Source: Micromonospora sp. ATCC 39149 (lineage in GTDB: Bacteria; Actinomycetota; Actinomycetes; Mycobacteriales; Micromonosporaceae). Taken from it: a DNA stretch of 64,000 nucleotides. The notes beneath the pieces were generated by a model, which made no database searches, was not told the origin of the DNA, and saw nothing but the letters and a program-made list of their open reading frames with translations. The stretch covers positions 930,717 through 994,716 of the forward strand of contig NZ_GG657738.1 in assembly GCF_000158815.1 (NCBI RefSeq). The letters are read 5' to 3'. Below, in pieces: positions 25,378-34,258 of this stretch. The translations under genes were made by a program, and so were the position numbers. Positions within the stretch are counted from its first letter, which is position 1. Each line of letters opens with the position of its first letter.

Positions 25378-26352
25378 ATGAAGAAGGTCATGGCTCTCGG
25401 GCTGATCGCCGCCACCGCGATCGCCCTCACCGGATGTACCGACTCCGACGCGTCCACCCCGTCCGAGAAGACCTCGGGCGAGTTGCGCAAGGTCCGGGTC
25501 GCGGCGCTGCCCATCACCGAGACCGCCGCGCTGTGGGGCGGCATCAAGGCGGGCATCTTCGCCGAGCGCGGGCTCCAGGTCGAGGTGTTGCCCGCCCAGG
25601 GTGGCGCGCAGGCCATTCCCGCCCTGCTGAACGGCGACATCGACTTCGCGATCGGCCAGCCCTTCGGCCCCATCCGGGCCGACCTGCGCAACCTCGGCGT
25701 CGTCATCATCGGCAACTACGCCTCCTCGTACGCCGACGGCGACGACATCAACGCCGTGGTGGCCTCGGCGAAGTCCGGCATCAAGCGGCCGGCCGACCTC
25801 GCGGGCAAGCGGGTCTCGGTCAACAGCCTGGGCGCCGCCGGCGACGTGACGATCATGGCAACGGTCGAGAAGGACGGCGGCGACCCGTCCACGATCAAGT
25901 TCGTCGAGGTCGCCTTCCCGGACGCCCCGGCCCAACTCGAGGCGGGCAACATCGACGCCGCCTGGGTGCCGGAGCCCTTCGTCACGCAACTGAAGAGCCG
26001 TGGCGACACCTTCGTCGTCGCGCCCTACCAGGCGGTCGTGCCCGGCCTGACCACCCTGACCACGATCACCACCAGGGAACGCACGGAAAAGGACGCCACC
26101 TTGGTGGCGGACTTCTCGGCAGCGATGAGAAAGACGCTGGAGTGGGCCAAGGACCCCGCCAACGAAACAGCCGTCCGGCAGGCGATCAAGGACAATCTCC
26201 AGCTGCCCGCGCCGGTGGCGGAGTCGGTGAAGCTCCCGGCGTTCGGTTGGCAGGTCGACCGGTCGAGCCTACAGACGCTCGCCGAACTCGCGCGCAAGTA
26301 CAAGGTGCTCGACCAGCAGCCCAACTTCGACCGTCTCATCCACCAGCAGTAG
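25378..26352 (+). CDS. NitT/TauT-type ABC substrate-binding lipoprotein
   Basis: A 324-residue lipoprotein. The signal peptide ends in the lipobox ALTGC at residues 16-20, so it is anchored outside the membrane. The fold matches the SsuA/ThiY/NMT1-like family: ALPITETAALWGGIKAGIFA and NIDAAWVPEPFVTQLKSRG are typical. Relatives bind sulfonates, nitrate, pyrimidines or aromatic carboxylates. Its place beside pob, pca and hydroxycinnamate genes, with a shared operator motif, favours an aromatic acid. It is followed by two permeases and an ATPase in the same operon. Confidence 0.87.
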   Translation: MKKVMALGLIAATAIALTGCTDSDASTPSEKTSGELRKVRVAALPITETAALWGGIKAGIFAERGLQVEVLPAQGGAQAIPALLNGDIDFAIGQPFGPIRADLRNLGVVIIGNYASSYADGDDINAVVASAKSGIKRPADLAGKRVSVNSLGAAGDVTIMATVEKDGGDPSTIKFVEVAFPDAPAQLEAGNIDAAWVPEPFVTQLKSRGDTFVVAPYQAVVPGLTTLTTITTRERTEKDATLVADFSAAMRKTLEWAKDPANETAVRQAIKDNLQLPAPVAESVKLPAFGWQVDRSSLQTLAELARKYKVLDQQPNFDRLIHQQ

Positions 26353-26423
26353 CCGCCGCGATCCCGCCCTCCCCGGCCCCCGGACCGGGGAGCGCCTCGC
26401 GCCCGCGCGAGTACGGAGGTGAC

Positions 26424-27224
26424 ATGAGCGTCCTTACTACCCGACGTCTACGGCCGTTGCGCAAGACGTTGCTGGGCGTCGTCGGCCTAGCCGGGTTCCT
26501 CGTCGTCTGGCAGTCGATCCCGACACTGGGCCTGATCAACCCGCAGTACCTGCCGTACGTGACGGACGTGCTGGCGCGGCTGTTCGAACAACTCGTCGAC
26601 CTCGCGTTCTGGCGGCGGCTGCGCAGCACCATGACGTCCTGGGCGATCGGCCTGACGGTGGCGACGTGCGCCGCCGTCGTCCTCGGCACGGTCGTCGGCC
26701 TGGTGCCGTTCCTGCGGCGCGCGACCCACACGATTGTCGAGTTCCTGCGACCGATCCCGTCGGTCGCCCTCATCCCGCTCGCCGTGCTGATGTTCGGCAT
26801 CCAGATGCAGGCCGCCCTCGTCATCATCGTCTACGCGTCGTTCTGGCAGGTGTTCGTGCAGGTGATCTACGGCGTCGCCGATGTCGACGCGGTCGCTCGC
26901 GACACCGCTCGCAGTTTCGGTCTGCGTCGCCGCGAGCAGTTGACGCATCTCGTCCTGCCGACCACCCTGCCGTACCTCATGACGGGCCTGCGGCTCGCGG
27001 CGGCGGTCGCGCTCATCCTCGCCGTCACCGCGGAGATGGTGATCGGCAACCCCGGCCTCGGACGCATGATCGAGCTGTCCCGATCCGCCGGAGACGCCGC
27101 CGGCCTGTACGCCCTCGTCGTGGTCACCGGCCTGCTCGGGCTGACGGTCAACCTCGTCTTCCGGTTCATCGAGCGTCGGGTGCTGTCGTGGCACCAGTCC
27201 GTACGAGGGGAGGAGGTCCGGTGA
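26424..27224 (+). CDS. ABC importer permease 1 (NitT/TauT type)
   Basis: A 266-residue membrane protein with about six helices. The EAA loop reads DTARSFGLRRREQLTHLVLP, followed by TTLPYLMTGLRLAAAVALIL. GACATG start with GGAGGT six bases before. It would form a heterodimer with the next gene product, which it overlaps by 4 nt (GTGA). Substrate inferred as for the binding protein. Confidence 0.88.
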   Translation: MSVLTTRRLRPLRKTLLGVVGLAGFLVVWQSIPTLGLINPQYLPYVTDVLARLFEQLVDLAFWRRLRSTMTSWAIGLTVATCAAVVLGTVVGLVPFLRRATHTIVEFLRPIPSVALIPLAVLMFGIQMQAALVIIVYASFWQVFVQVIYGVADVDAVARDTARSFGLRRREQLTHLVLPTTLPYLMTGLRLAAAVALILAVTAEMVIGNPGLGRMIELSRSAGDAAGLYALVVVTGLLGLTVNLVFRFIERRVLSWHQSVRGEEVR

Positions 27225-28045
27225 CCGCGGACACCGGCCGCACCGCGAGCACGCCGCGCCAGCGGGGTGTCGGATCCCGCATCGCGGCGAGCTTCCGCTA
27301 CGCGCTGGGGCTGCCGATGCTGCTCCTGGTGGTCTGGGGCCTGGTGGGCACGAACGAGACGAGCGGATTCTTCCCCGACCCGTTGACGATCTCCGAAGCC
27401 TTCGTGGACACCTGGGTCGGGCCCGCGTTCGTCGAGGACGTACTGCCGAGCCTCTACCGCCTGGGCCTCGGTGTCGCCGCGTCGATCGTGCTCGGCATCG
27501 CCGCCGGCACCGTCATCGGCCTGGCCCACTGGCTGCGCGAACTTCTCGAGCCGCTGCTGGAGTTCCTCCGGGCGATCCCGCCGCCGGTGCTGATCCCGGT
27601 GGTCATGCTCCTGCTCGGCATCACGGACACCATGAAGGTGGTCGTGATCGTCTCCGGCGCGGTCTGGCCGATCCTGTTGAACACGATCGAGGGCGTGCGG
27701 GCGACCGACAGCGTCATGACGGAGACCGCCCATTCGTTCCGGGTCTCCTGGTGGGAGCGACTCTGGTTCCTCGTGCTTCCCGCCGCCAGCCCACGGATCA
27801 TGGCCGGAGTCCGGCAGGCCCTCTCGGTCGCGCTCATCCTGATGGTCATCTCCGAGATGTTCGCCTCGTCGGCCGGGCTCGGCTATCGGATCGCCTACTT
27901 CCAGCGCAACTACCTCATCGCCGAGATGTGGAGCGGCATCCTCCTGCTCGGTCTCGTCGGCGTCTTCCTCGCCGTAGCCTTCGGTTTCGTCGAGCGACGC
28001 GTCCTGCGCTGGTACCACGGAATCAAGGAGGTCAACCGTGCCTGA
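27221..28045 (+). CDS. ABC importer permease 2 (NitT/TauT type)
   Basis: A 274-residue permease starting at the GTG that overlaps the previous stop, with AGGAGG nine bases upstream. Its EAA loop is ETAHSFRVSWWERLWFLVLP, then AASPRIMAGVRQALSVALIL. Two different permeases rather than one is an uncommon arrangement for NitT/TauT systems, which usually use a homodimer. It ends 8 nt inside the ATPase gene. Confidence 0.88.
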   Translation: MTADTGRTASTPRQRGVGSRIAASFRYALGLPMLLLVVWGLVGTNETSGFFPDPLTISEAFVDTWVGPAFVEDVLPSLYRLGLGVAASIVLGIAAGTVIGLAHWLRELLEPLLEFLRAIPPPVLIPVVMLLLGITDTMKVVVIVSGAVWPILLNTIEGVRATDSVMTETAHSFRVSWWERLWFLVLPAASPRIMAGVRQALSVALILMVISEMFASSAGLGYRIAYFQRNYLIAEMWSGILLLGLVGVFLAVAFGFVERRVLRWYHGIKEVNRA

Positions 28046-28850
28046 CCGGAGCACCCTGCTGCGGGTGGAGCACCTGCGCAAGGTCTACGAGCCCACGACG
28101 GGCAGCGTCGAGGCGATCGGGGACGTCACCTTCACGATGGACGCCGGCGAACTCGTCTGCATCGTCGGGCCGTCGGGGTGCGGCAAGACCACCCTCCTGA
28201 AGTGCCTCGCCGGTCTGCTGCGGCCCACCAGCGGCGTGGTCGAGATGGACGGCGCGAAGGTGACCGGACCGAGTCCCGCCATGGCCGTCGTGTTCCAGGA
28301 GTACGGTCGCAGCCTCTATCCGTGGCTGACGGTGCGCGGCAACGTCGAGCTTCCGCTGCGGCACAAGAAGCTCTCCCGCGCGGACCGCGACCGGCTGGTC
28401 GCCGACGCTCTTGAGACGGTGGGCCTGGCGCACGCCGCGCGCAGCCACCCGTGGCAGCTCTCCGGAGGGATGCAGCAGCGCGTGGCGATCGCGCGGGCCA
28501 TCGCCTACCAACCCGAGGTCCTGATCATGGACGAACCGTTCGCCGCGGTGGACGCGCAGACCCGGGCGGACCTGGAGGACCTGGTCCGCGAGCTGCACAC
28601 CAGCCGCAAGATATCGGTCCTCTTCGTCACCCATGACATCGACGAGTCGGTGTATCTGGGCCAGCGGGTTTTAGTATTGTCCGCATCGCCGACCTGGGTC
28701 CAGGAGGACCTCGCGATCGACCTTCCGCCGGAGCGCGATCAGATCACCACCCGCGCCCTGCCCCGCTTCACGCAGCTACGGACGCACGTCTACGGCGAGA
28801 TCCAGCGAGCCAAGCGCGGGCAGGCTGCCGCCCCTCGGTCCGCGCCGTGA
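28038..28850 (+). CDS. ABC importer ATP-binding protein
   Basis: A 270-residue ATPase with all motifs: Walker A GPSGCGKTT, Q-loop VFQEYGRSLYPWLTV, signature LSGGMQQRVAIARAI, Walker B VLIMDEPFAAVD and H-loop FVTHDIDESVYLG. SsuB/TauB type. Coupled to permease 2 by an 8-nt overlap and to the PaaX-family gene by a GTGA overlap. Confidence 0.9.
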   Translation: MPDRSTLLRVEHLRKVYEPTTGSVEAIGDVTFTMDAGELVCIVGPSGCGKTTLLKCLAGLLRPTSGVVEMDGAKVTGPSPAMAVVFQEYGRSLYPWLTVRGNVELPLRHKKLSRADRDRLVADALETVGLAHAARSHPWQLSGGMQQRVAIARAIAYQPEVLIMDEPFAAVDAQTRADLEDLVRELHTSRKISVLFVTHDIDESVYLGQRVLVLSASPTWVQEDLAIDLPPERDQITTRALPRFTQLRTHVYGEIQRAKRGQAAAPRSAP

Positions 28851-29776
28851 TCGACGCCAGGACAACGGGTTCCGCGAAAGGAAGGGCCGTGGGTAGACGC
28901 CAGCCGAAGCAACTGTTGCTCGCCTTCTTCGGCGAGCATGTTGTCGACGACGCCACGGGGCCGATCCGGGCGAGCGCCCTGATCCATGTGCTGGAGGGTG
29001 CGGGCGTCGCCGCGCCGGCGACGCGTGCGACCCTCGATCGCCTCGTGCGCAGCGGCATCCTCGCGCGCAGCAGGAGCGGTCGGGAGACCCTGTTCTCGCT
29101 GACCGAACACGGGATGGCGGTGCTGTGCGAAGCGACCTACCGCGTTCGGGGGCCGCGGCCGTTCGACCCCCAGGGCAGCGGATGGACCCTGGTCACCTTC
29201 TCGATCCCGGAGGGTCAGCGGATGCTGCGGCACCGGCTGCGCTCGACCCTCACCTGGGAGGGCTTCGCGCCGATCCGGGACGGGCTGTGGCTGGCGCCCG
29301 GCGAGGTCGACCTCGCCGGGTCGTTGGAGCCGCTGCGGCAGGACCTCCCGCCCAACGCCGTGGTCGCCTTCCATGCCCGCGAACTCGCCGGGTTCCCGAT
29401 CGGCGAGAGCGTCCGCGCCGCGTGGGACATCGAGGCGATCCGGAGCGCGCACCTCGCGTTCATCGACGTGTGGAGCGACCCGGCCGCGACGACGATGGCG
29501 CCGAGCGCCCTGACCGTGCGGACGATGCTGGTGGCGGACTGGCTCGCGCTGCTGCGGGCCGACCCGAGGCTGCCGGCCGAGTTCATGGACGCGCAGTGGC
29601 CGGCCACCCAGTCGGCGGAAACCTACCGCCGGATACACAAGAAGCTGGCCGAGGCGTCCACGGCGGAGTTCGCCGAACTCGTCGCGGCCCGGCCCGCGGT
29701 CAGGCGCCGAAGCGGGCCCTCAGGTCGGCCTTCCGCACCTTCCCCGACGCGGTCCGTGGCAGTTCGTCCACGATGA
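28847..29776 (+). CDS. PaaX-family transcriptional regulator
   Basis: A 309-residue regulator resembling PaaX, the phenylacetyl-CoA-responsive repressor. It has an N-terminal winged helix (SALIHVLEGAGVAAPATRAT, LDRLVRSGIL), the PaaX central segment (GWTLVTFSIPEGQRMLRHRL, GFAPIRDGLWLAPG) and a helical C-terminus. Starts at a GTG overlapping the ATPase stop, so it belongs to the importer operon. The ligand is likely an aryl-CoA, perhaps from the CoA ligase encoded convergently next door. The last 77 nt overlap that ligase gene tail-to-tail, and the Arg/Ser-rich end (residues about 288-309) may be an extension created by this overlap. Confidence 0.83.
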   Translation: MIDARTTGSAKGRAVGRRQPKQLLLAFFGEHVVDDATGPIRASALIHVLEGAGVAAPATRATLDRLVRSGILARSRSGRETLFSLTEHGMAVLCEATYRVRGPRPFDPQGSGWTLVTFSIPEGQRMLRHRLRSTLTWEGFAPIRDGLWLAPGEVDLAGSLEPLRQDLPPNAVVAFHARELAGFPIGESVRAAWDIEAIRSAHLAFIDVWSDPAATTMAPSALTVRTMLVADWLALLRADPRLPAEFMDAQWPATQSAETYRRIHKKLAEASTAEFAELVAARPAVRRRSGPSGRPSAPSPTRSVAVRPR

Positions 29777-31229
29777 CGACATTCTTCGGCAGCTTGTAGC
29801 GCGCGATCCTGCCGTCGAGGTACGCCCGCACGGCGTCGGTGTCCACGGACGCCCCCTCCCGTACGGTCACGATCGCCCACGGCACCTCCCCCCAGCGCTC
29901 GTCCGGTACGCCGATGACCGCCGCCGAGGTCACCCCGTCGATCTCACTGAGCAACTGCTCGACCTCGGCCGGGTAGATGTTCTCGCCCCCCGAAATGATC
30001 ATGTCCTTGAGCCGGCCGGAGATGTAGAGGTACCCGTCGGCGTCCAGGTAGCCCAGGTCGCCGGAGCGGAACCACCCGTCGTCCGTGAACGCCTCGGCGG
30101 TCGCCTCCGGAAGCCCGTGGTAGCCGGAGAAGACGTTGGGCCCGGCCACCTCGATCTCACCGACGTCGCCGGTGGACGCCGGTTGCCCGGTCGCGTCGGT
30201 GACCCGCACGTCGGTGAAGAAGTGCGGCAGACCGACGCTGCCCTGCTTGACACGGGTCATCGCCGACGGCAGCGCGGTCGCGCCCGGAGAAGCCTCGGTC
30301 ATGCCGTACCCCTGCGAGAACGACAGGCCCCGCGTCTCGTACGCGTTGAGGATGCGGGCCGGCACGGCCGAACCGCCGCAGGTGAGCTTCGCCAGCGTCG
30401 ACAGGTCGGTCGAGGCCCAGGCGGGATGGTCGGCCATCAACTGGTAGGTGGTCGGCACGCCGCTGAGCATGGTGACCCCGTGCCGCTCGATCTGCGCGAG
30501 CGCGCGGCCCGGCTCGAAGCCCTTCTCGATGACCATGGTGGCACCCTTGAGGATGACGGGCAGGGCACCCATCCCGAGCGAGGCGACGTGGAACAGCGGC
30601 GAGATCATGAGCGCCACATCGGTCGAGACGACGTCGTAGTCGACCACGCAGTTGAGCGCGACCCAGGTGAGGTTCCCGTGGGTCAGCACAGCGCCCTTGG
30701 CCCGGCCGGTCGTGCCCGAGGTGTAGACGATCGCCGCCGGATCCCGGTGGACGGTGTCGGCATGACCGGTGAACCCGGCGTCGGCGGCCCGCGCCAGGTG
30801 GGCTAGGCCCGGCCCGTCCGTGGTGCCCTCGCCGGTGACGATGACGTGCGGGGTCCGGGCGGCCGGCAGGGCGGAGGCCACCGGCACCGCGAAGTCCGGG
30901 TCGTGGATCAGCACGCGCGCGCCGCAGTCCGCGAGGACGTAGGCGATCTCGGGTGGCGCGAGCCGGGTGTTGACCGGCACGAAGACGGCCCCGACCTGAG
31001 CCGCCCCGAACATCACCTGGAGGAACTCCGGGCTGTTCTCACCCAGGTAGGCGACGGCGTCACCCTTGCCGACGCCCCGCTGGCGCAGCACCGCCGAGGT
31101 CCGGTCGGCGGCGTCGGCGAACTGTCCGTACGTCATGGTTGACCCCTCGCCGTGGATGAGGGCGACCTTGTCCGGGGACTTCAGCCGGCGCTTGGCCACC
31201 CAGGCGCCGATTCCGTGCTGATGCATCAT
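29700..31229 (-). CDS. Acyl-CoA ligase, probable hydroxycinnamate:CoA ligase
   Basis: An adenylate-forming ligase of 509 residues. Motifs: YTSGTTGRAKGAVLTHGN, YGMTEASPG, GWFRSGDLGYLDADGYLYIS, GRLKDMIISGGENIYP and the C-terminal catalytic Lys in PRTASGKVRKADL. It would activate p-coumarate, ferulate or caffeate to the CoA ester. The substrate is inferred from the operon, which carries a hydratase, a dehydrogenase and an amidohydrolase-type thioester hydrolase, the set known for hydroxycinnamate beta-oxidation in Rhodococcus jostii (cou genes). Two tandem ATGs (31229, 31226) follow a GGAG; either may be used. Last gene of the leftward operon. Confidence 0.87.
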   Translation of the reverse strand: MMHQHGIGAWVAKRRLKSPDKVALIHGEGSTMTYGQFADAADRTSAVLRQRGVGKGDAVAYLGENSPEFLQVMFGAAQVGAVFVPVNTRLAPPEIAYVLADCGARVLIHDPDFAVPVASALPAARTPHVIVTGEGTTDGPGLAHLARAADAGFTGHADTVHRDPAAIVYTSGTTGRAKGAVLTHGNLTWVALNCVVDYDVVSTDVALMISPLFHVASLGMGALPVILKGATMVIEKGFEPGRALAQIERHGVTMLSGVPTTYQLMADHPAWASTDLSTLAKLTCGGSAVPARILNAYETRGLSFSQGYGMTEASPGATALPSAMTRVKQGSVGLPHFFTDVRVTDATGQPASTGDVGEIEVAGPNVFSGYHGLPEATAEAFTDDGWFRSGDLGYLDADGYLYISGRLKDMIISGGENIYPAEVEQLLSEIDGVTSAAVIGVPDERWGEVPWAIVTVREGASVDTDAVRAYLDGRIARYKLPKNVVIVDELPRTASGKVRKADLRARFGA

Positions 31230-31285
31230 CAGTCTCCTGGTGGTGGAGGCGGCGTGCTCGTCCGGCTCGGCGGACTCCCCCGGCC

Positions 31286-31738
31286 TCAGGCGTAGAAGCG
31301 GTACAGCCCGCGCGCGACGACCGCCGGCTTGGTACCGCCTGCGATCTCGATCGTCTGGTCGACGACGAGTTGGTAGCCGCCGTCGACCTCGACGACATCG
31401 ACGACGGTGGCCCGCATGCGCACCCGCGACCCGACCACGACCGGCGCGGGGAAGCGCACCTTGTCGAGGCCGTAGTTCACCTTCGTGGACACCCCCTTGA
31501 CCTCCAGCAGCTCGGTCCAGAAGGGAACAGCCAGCGAGAGGGTGAGGAAGCCGTGCGCGATCGGCGCGCCGAAGGGACCGCTCCTCGCCCGCTCGGGATC
31601 GACGTGGATCCACTGGTGGTCGTCGGTGGCGTCCGCGAACAGGTTCACCTGGTCCTGGCTGACCGTCCGGTAGCCGGTGTACCCCAGATCGGTGCCGGCG
31701 AGGTCGGCGAGCCGCTCGTAGGTGATGGTCGTCGTCAT
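31286..31738 (-). CDS. MaoC-family enoyl-CoA hydratase
   Basis: A 150-residue single hot-dog domain. The active-site segment FADATDDHQWIHVDPERA carries the catalytic Asp and His, and GPFGAPIAHGFLTLSLAVPF completes the (R)-hydratase motif. In this operon it would hydrate the side-chain double bond of p-hydroxycinnamoyl-CoA. The next gene downstream is the ligase, 56 bp away, and the amidohydrolase lies 17 bp upstream. Confidence 0.87.
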   Translation of the reverse strand: MTTTITYERLADLAGTDLGYTGYRTVSQDQVNLFADATDDHQWIHVDPERARSGPFGAPIAHGFLTLSLAVPFWTELLEVKGVSTKVNYGLDKVRFPAPVVVGSRVRMRATVVDVVEVDGGYQLVVDQTIEIAGGTKPAVVARGLYRFYA

Positions 31739-31755
31739 GGCGCTTCCTCTCGTCG

Positions 31756-32637
31756 TCACCGGGCGAAGCCCAGCAGCCGGGCCGCGTTGTCCTTCAGGAT
31801 TCCCGGGAGCACGTCCGGCTTGAGATCGGTGGCCGCCACGTCGCGCAGCCAGCGATCGGGGGTGAGCAGTGGGTAGTCCGTGCCGAAGAGCACCCGTCGT
31901 TTCAGCACCGAGTTGGCGTAGCGCACCAGCTCGGCCGGAAAGTACTTCGGGCTCCAGCCGGACAGGTCGATCCAGGTGTTGTGCTTGTGCGTGCCACCGA
32001 CAGCGCCTCGTCCTGCCAGGGCACCGACGGGTGAGGCCATGACGATCTGCAGGTCGGGGAAGTCGGCGGCGACCGGGTCGAGCAGCATCGGATTGGACAG
32101 GCCGAGCCGCAGGCCGTAGCCGCCCGGCGTACCCGCGCCGATGCCGGTCTGCCCGGTGTGGAAGATCGCCGGGACGCCGGCCCGCTCGATCAGGCCCCAC
32201 AGCGGCGCGTACTCGTCGTGGCTGGGGTCGAATCCCTGCACGGTGGGATGGAACTTGAAGCCGCGTACGCCCTCCTGCTCGATCAGCCGGGCGGCGAGTT
32301 CGAGGGCCGCTTCGCCGGTGCGCGGGTCGACCGATCCGAAGGGGATGAGCACGTCGGCGTGCTCGGCCGCCGCGCGGGCGATGTCGGTGCTGGACAGCGG
32401 CCGGTGCTTCAGCTGCGTACGCGCGTCCACGGTGAAGACGACGGCAGCCATGTCGCGCTCGCGGTAGTACTGCGCCACCGCCCCGACCGCGGGCCGTGGC
32501 CCGTCCGTCCTGAAGTAGGTCGACACCGCCGCCACGAGCGGCTCGGGCAGCGAGGCGTGACCATGGTCGTCGACCTCGATGTGCACGTGCATGTCGATCG
32601 CCGTGATGGCGTCGAGATCGATCGCGGGCTGGTACAT
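31756..32637 (-). CDS. Amidohydrolase-family beta-ketoacyl-CoA hydrolase, with a compensated frameshift
   Basis: A 293-residue TIM-barrel amidohydrolase_2 protein. Expected role: cleave 4-hydroxyphenyl-beta-ketoacyl-CoA to 4-hydroxybenzoate and acetyl-CoA, as CouO does in Rhodococcus. Visible ligands: DMHVHIEVDD (HxH), FKFHPTVQGF, IFHTGQTG and FGTDYPLL. The segment after IVMA reads SPVGALAGRGAVGG, but shifting frame by one base over 31993-32034 gives HPSVPWQDEALSVA, exactly what the family has there. One extra base and one missing base therefore scramble 14 residues and remove the conserved His. The protein may be inactive, or the sequence may hold two compensating errors. It lies 24 bp downstream of the SDR gene. 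Confidence 0.83.
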   Translation of the reverse strand: MYQPAIDLDAITAIDMHVHIEVDDHGHASLPEPLVAAVSTYFRTDGPRPAVGAVAQYYRERDMAAVVFTVDARTQLKHRPLSSTDIARAAAEHADVLIPFGSVDPRTGEAALELAARLIEQEGVRGFKFHPTVQGFDPSHDEYAPLWGLIERAGVPAIFHTGQTGIGAGTPGGYGLRLGLSNPMLLDPVAADFPDLQIVMASPVGALAGRGAVGGTHKHNTWIDLSGWSPKYFPAELVRYANSVLKRRVLFGTDYPLLTPDRWLRDVAATDLKPDVLPGILKDNAARLLGFAR

Positions 32638-32661
32638 GGGGCCAACCTTCGTCGGGGCGGG

Positions 32662-33588
32662 TCAGGAGGTCGCGGGCTGGAACTCCTCGGGGAGTTCCGG
32701 GAAGCGTTCGCCGACGCTCTGCGTGGCCCCGGCGAAGGTGGTCGGCCAGGCTTCCCGCAGCGCGTCGTAGGTCCAACCGCCCTCGCGGTGCACGGTCAGC
32801 GCAGCCTCCGGGTGGGTCCAGATCTGGAGGCGGTCACCGCCCACTCCGATCACCTGACCGGTCACCGAGGCCGCCGCGTCGGAGCCGAGGAACGCGACGA
32901 GCCCGGCCACGTCGTCGGCCGTGCCGAACCCGAGATCGTGCCGGAAGAACGCCGGCATCGGCTCGCCGTTCGCTTCGGCCCGCACCGCTGCGGCGAAGTA
33001 GGGGACGGTGGCGGTCATCGCGGTCGCGGCGACCGGAACGACGGTGTTGGCGGTGATGGCGGCCCGCCTGAGCTCGAGCGCCCAGGTACGCACCATACCC
33101 ACGATGCCCGCCTTGGCGGCCGCGTAGTTGGTCTGGCCGAAGTTGCCCCGCTGCCCGGTGGGTGACCCGATGCAGATGATCCTGCCGCCCTCGCCGGCCT
33201 GCCGCATGTGCTGCACCGCCTCCCGGGCGGTGGTGAACGTGCCGCGCAGGTGCACGTTGATGACGGTGTCGAAGTCGTCGTCGCTCATCTTCCACAGCAC
33301 GGTGTCGCGCAGGACTCCGGCGTTGGTGACGAGGATGTCCAACCGCCCGAAGTGCTCGACCGCCGCGCTGACGAGTTCCTTCGCGGTCTCGGTCGGGCCG
33401 ACCGGTGCGACCACCGCGACGGCCCGGCCACCGGACGCCTGGATCGCCGCGACGGCGTCGGCCGTGGCCTCGGCATCGACGTCGTTGACCACGACGGACG
33501 CGCCCCGCCGCGCCAGCTCCCGTGCGTAGGCGAGACCGAGGCCCCGCCCTGATCCGGTGACGATGGCGACTTTGCCGTCCAGTGACAT
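32662..33588 (-). CDS. SDR-family 3-hydroxyacyl-CoA dehydrogenase-like enzyme
   Basis: A 308-residue short-chain dehydrogenase: TGSGRGLGLAYARELARRG (cofactor glycine motif), LVTNAGVLRD, then the Ser/Tyr/Lys set in CIGSPTGQRGNFGQTNYAAA followed by K. It would oxidise the beta-hydroxy-CoA intermediate to the beta-ketoacyl-CoA. A C-terminal extension of about 50 residues (TVHREGGWTYDALREAWP) is longer than in simple SDRs but common in steroid and aromatic acyl-CoA pathways. It is the first gene of the leftward operon and starts 49 bp from a perfect palindrome shared with the divergent MarR gene. Confidence 0.87.
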   Translation of the reverse strand: MSLDGKVAIVTGSGRGLGLAYARELARRGASVVVNDVDAEATADAVAAIQASGGRAVAVVAPVGPTETAKELVSAAVEHFGRLDILVTNAGVLRDTVLWKMSDDDFDTVINVHLRGTFTTAREAVQHMRQAGEGGRIICIGSPTGQRGNFGQTNYAAAKAGIVGMVRTWALELRRAAITANTVVPVAATAMTATVPYFAAAVRAEANGEPMPAFFRHDLGFGTADDVAGLVAFLGSDAAASVTGQVIGVGGDRLQIWTHPEAALTVHREGGWTYDALREAWPTTFAGATQSVGERFPELPEEFQPATS

Positions 33589-33636
33589 GGATGCTCCTTC
33601 GCGTCGATGCCGATCTGAGCACGATCCATTGAAGAA

Positions 33637-33649
33637 GTCAATTATTGAC
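33637..33649. promoter_or_regulatory. MarR operator between the hydroxycinnamate operon and its regulator gene
   Basis: GTCAATTATTGAC is a perfect 6-bp dyad around one base, 48 bp from the SDR start and 22 bp from the MarR start. AT-rich palindromes in the divergent gap are typical MarR sites. It would control both directions. Confidence 0.7.
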
Positions 33650-33671
33650 AAGGCTTGCTATCATCGGCAGC

Positions 33672-34151
33672 ATGTCGCCAACTGAGAAGACCCGGCCGAC
33701 CGGACACGACCGGCTGCGGGGCAGCGTGCTCGCCGGCGACCTGAGCTTCCTGCTGGCCCGCGCCAACGCGCTCACGCTCGCGGCGGCGAACGCAGCCCTC
33801 GCCGAGCACGGGCTGAAGGCGCGCTCCTATTCGGTGCTCGCCCTGGCCGCCGACGACGTCCGCCCCACCCAGCGGGAGCTCGCCGAGTTCCTCCGCCTCG
33901 ATCCGAGCCAGGTCGTCGCCCTCATCGACGGGCTGGAGCGGCGTCAGCTGGTCGAGCGGCGCACCGACCCCGCCGACCGCCGCGCGAACGTCCTCGTCGC
34001 CACCGACGTCGGCCGGGCCCTGTTCATCCGCGCCCAGGAGTCCGCGCGGGCCGTGGAGCTGGGCCTGCTGGCCACCGTGCCGCCCGAGGACCACGAGCGG
34101 CTGGCCCACCTGCTGCGGACGGCCGCCGGCCTCTCCCGACCGTTGCCGTGA
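33672..34151 (+). CDS. MarR-family regulator (CouR-type)
   Basis: A 159-residue MarR protein with the winged HTH PTQRELAEFLRLDPSQVVAL, then IDGLERRQLVERRTDPADRR as the wing. It is divergent from the hydroxycinnamate operon across an 83-bp gap holding the palindrome at 33637. In Rhodococcus the equivalent CouR represses the pathway and is released by p-hydroxycinnamoyl-CoA; the same logic is inferred here. I start it at the ATG at 33672; a TTG at 33645 would put the operator in the coding region. Confidence 0.85.
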   Translation: MSPTEKTRPTGHDRLRGSVLAGDLSFLLARANALTLAAANAALAEHGLKARSYSVLALAADDVRPTQRELAEFLRLDPSQVVALIDGLERRQLVERRTDPADRRANVLVATDVGRALFIRAQESARAVELGLLATVPPEDHERLAHLLRTAAGLSRPLP

Positions 34152-34258
34152 CCGGCCGACGCCGTCATGGTGCCGCCCGACCCCGGGCAGCGGTGGTGGC
34201 TGCCACGGCCAGCACCGGACTCCGGTGAGCGGTGCCGGGGCCGACCAACGCTTCGCGA

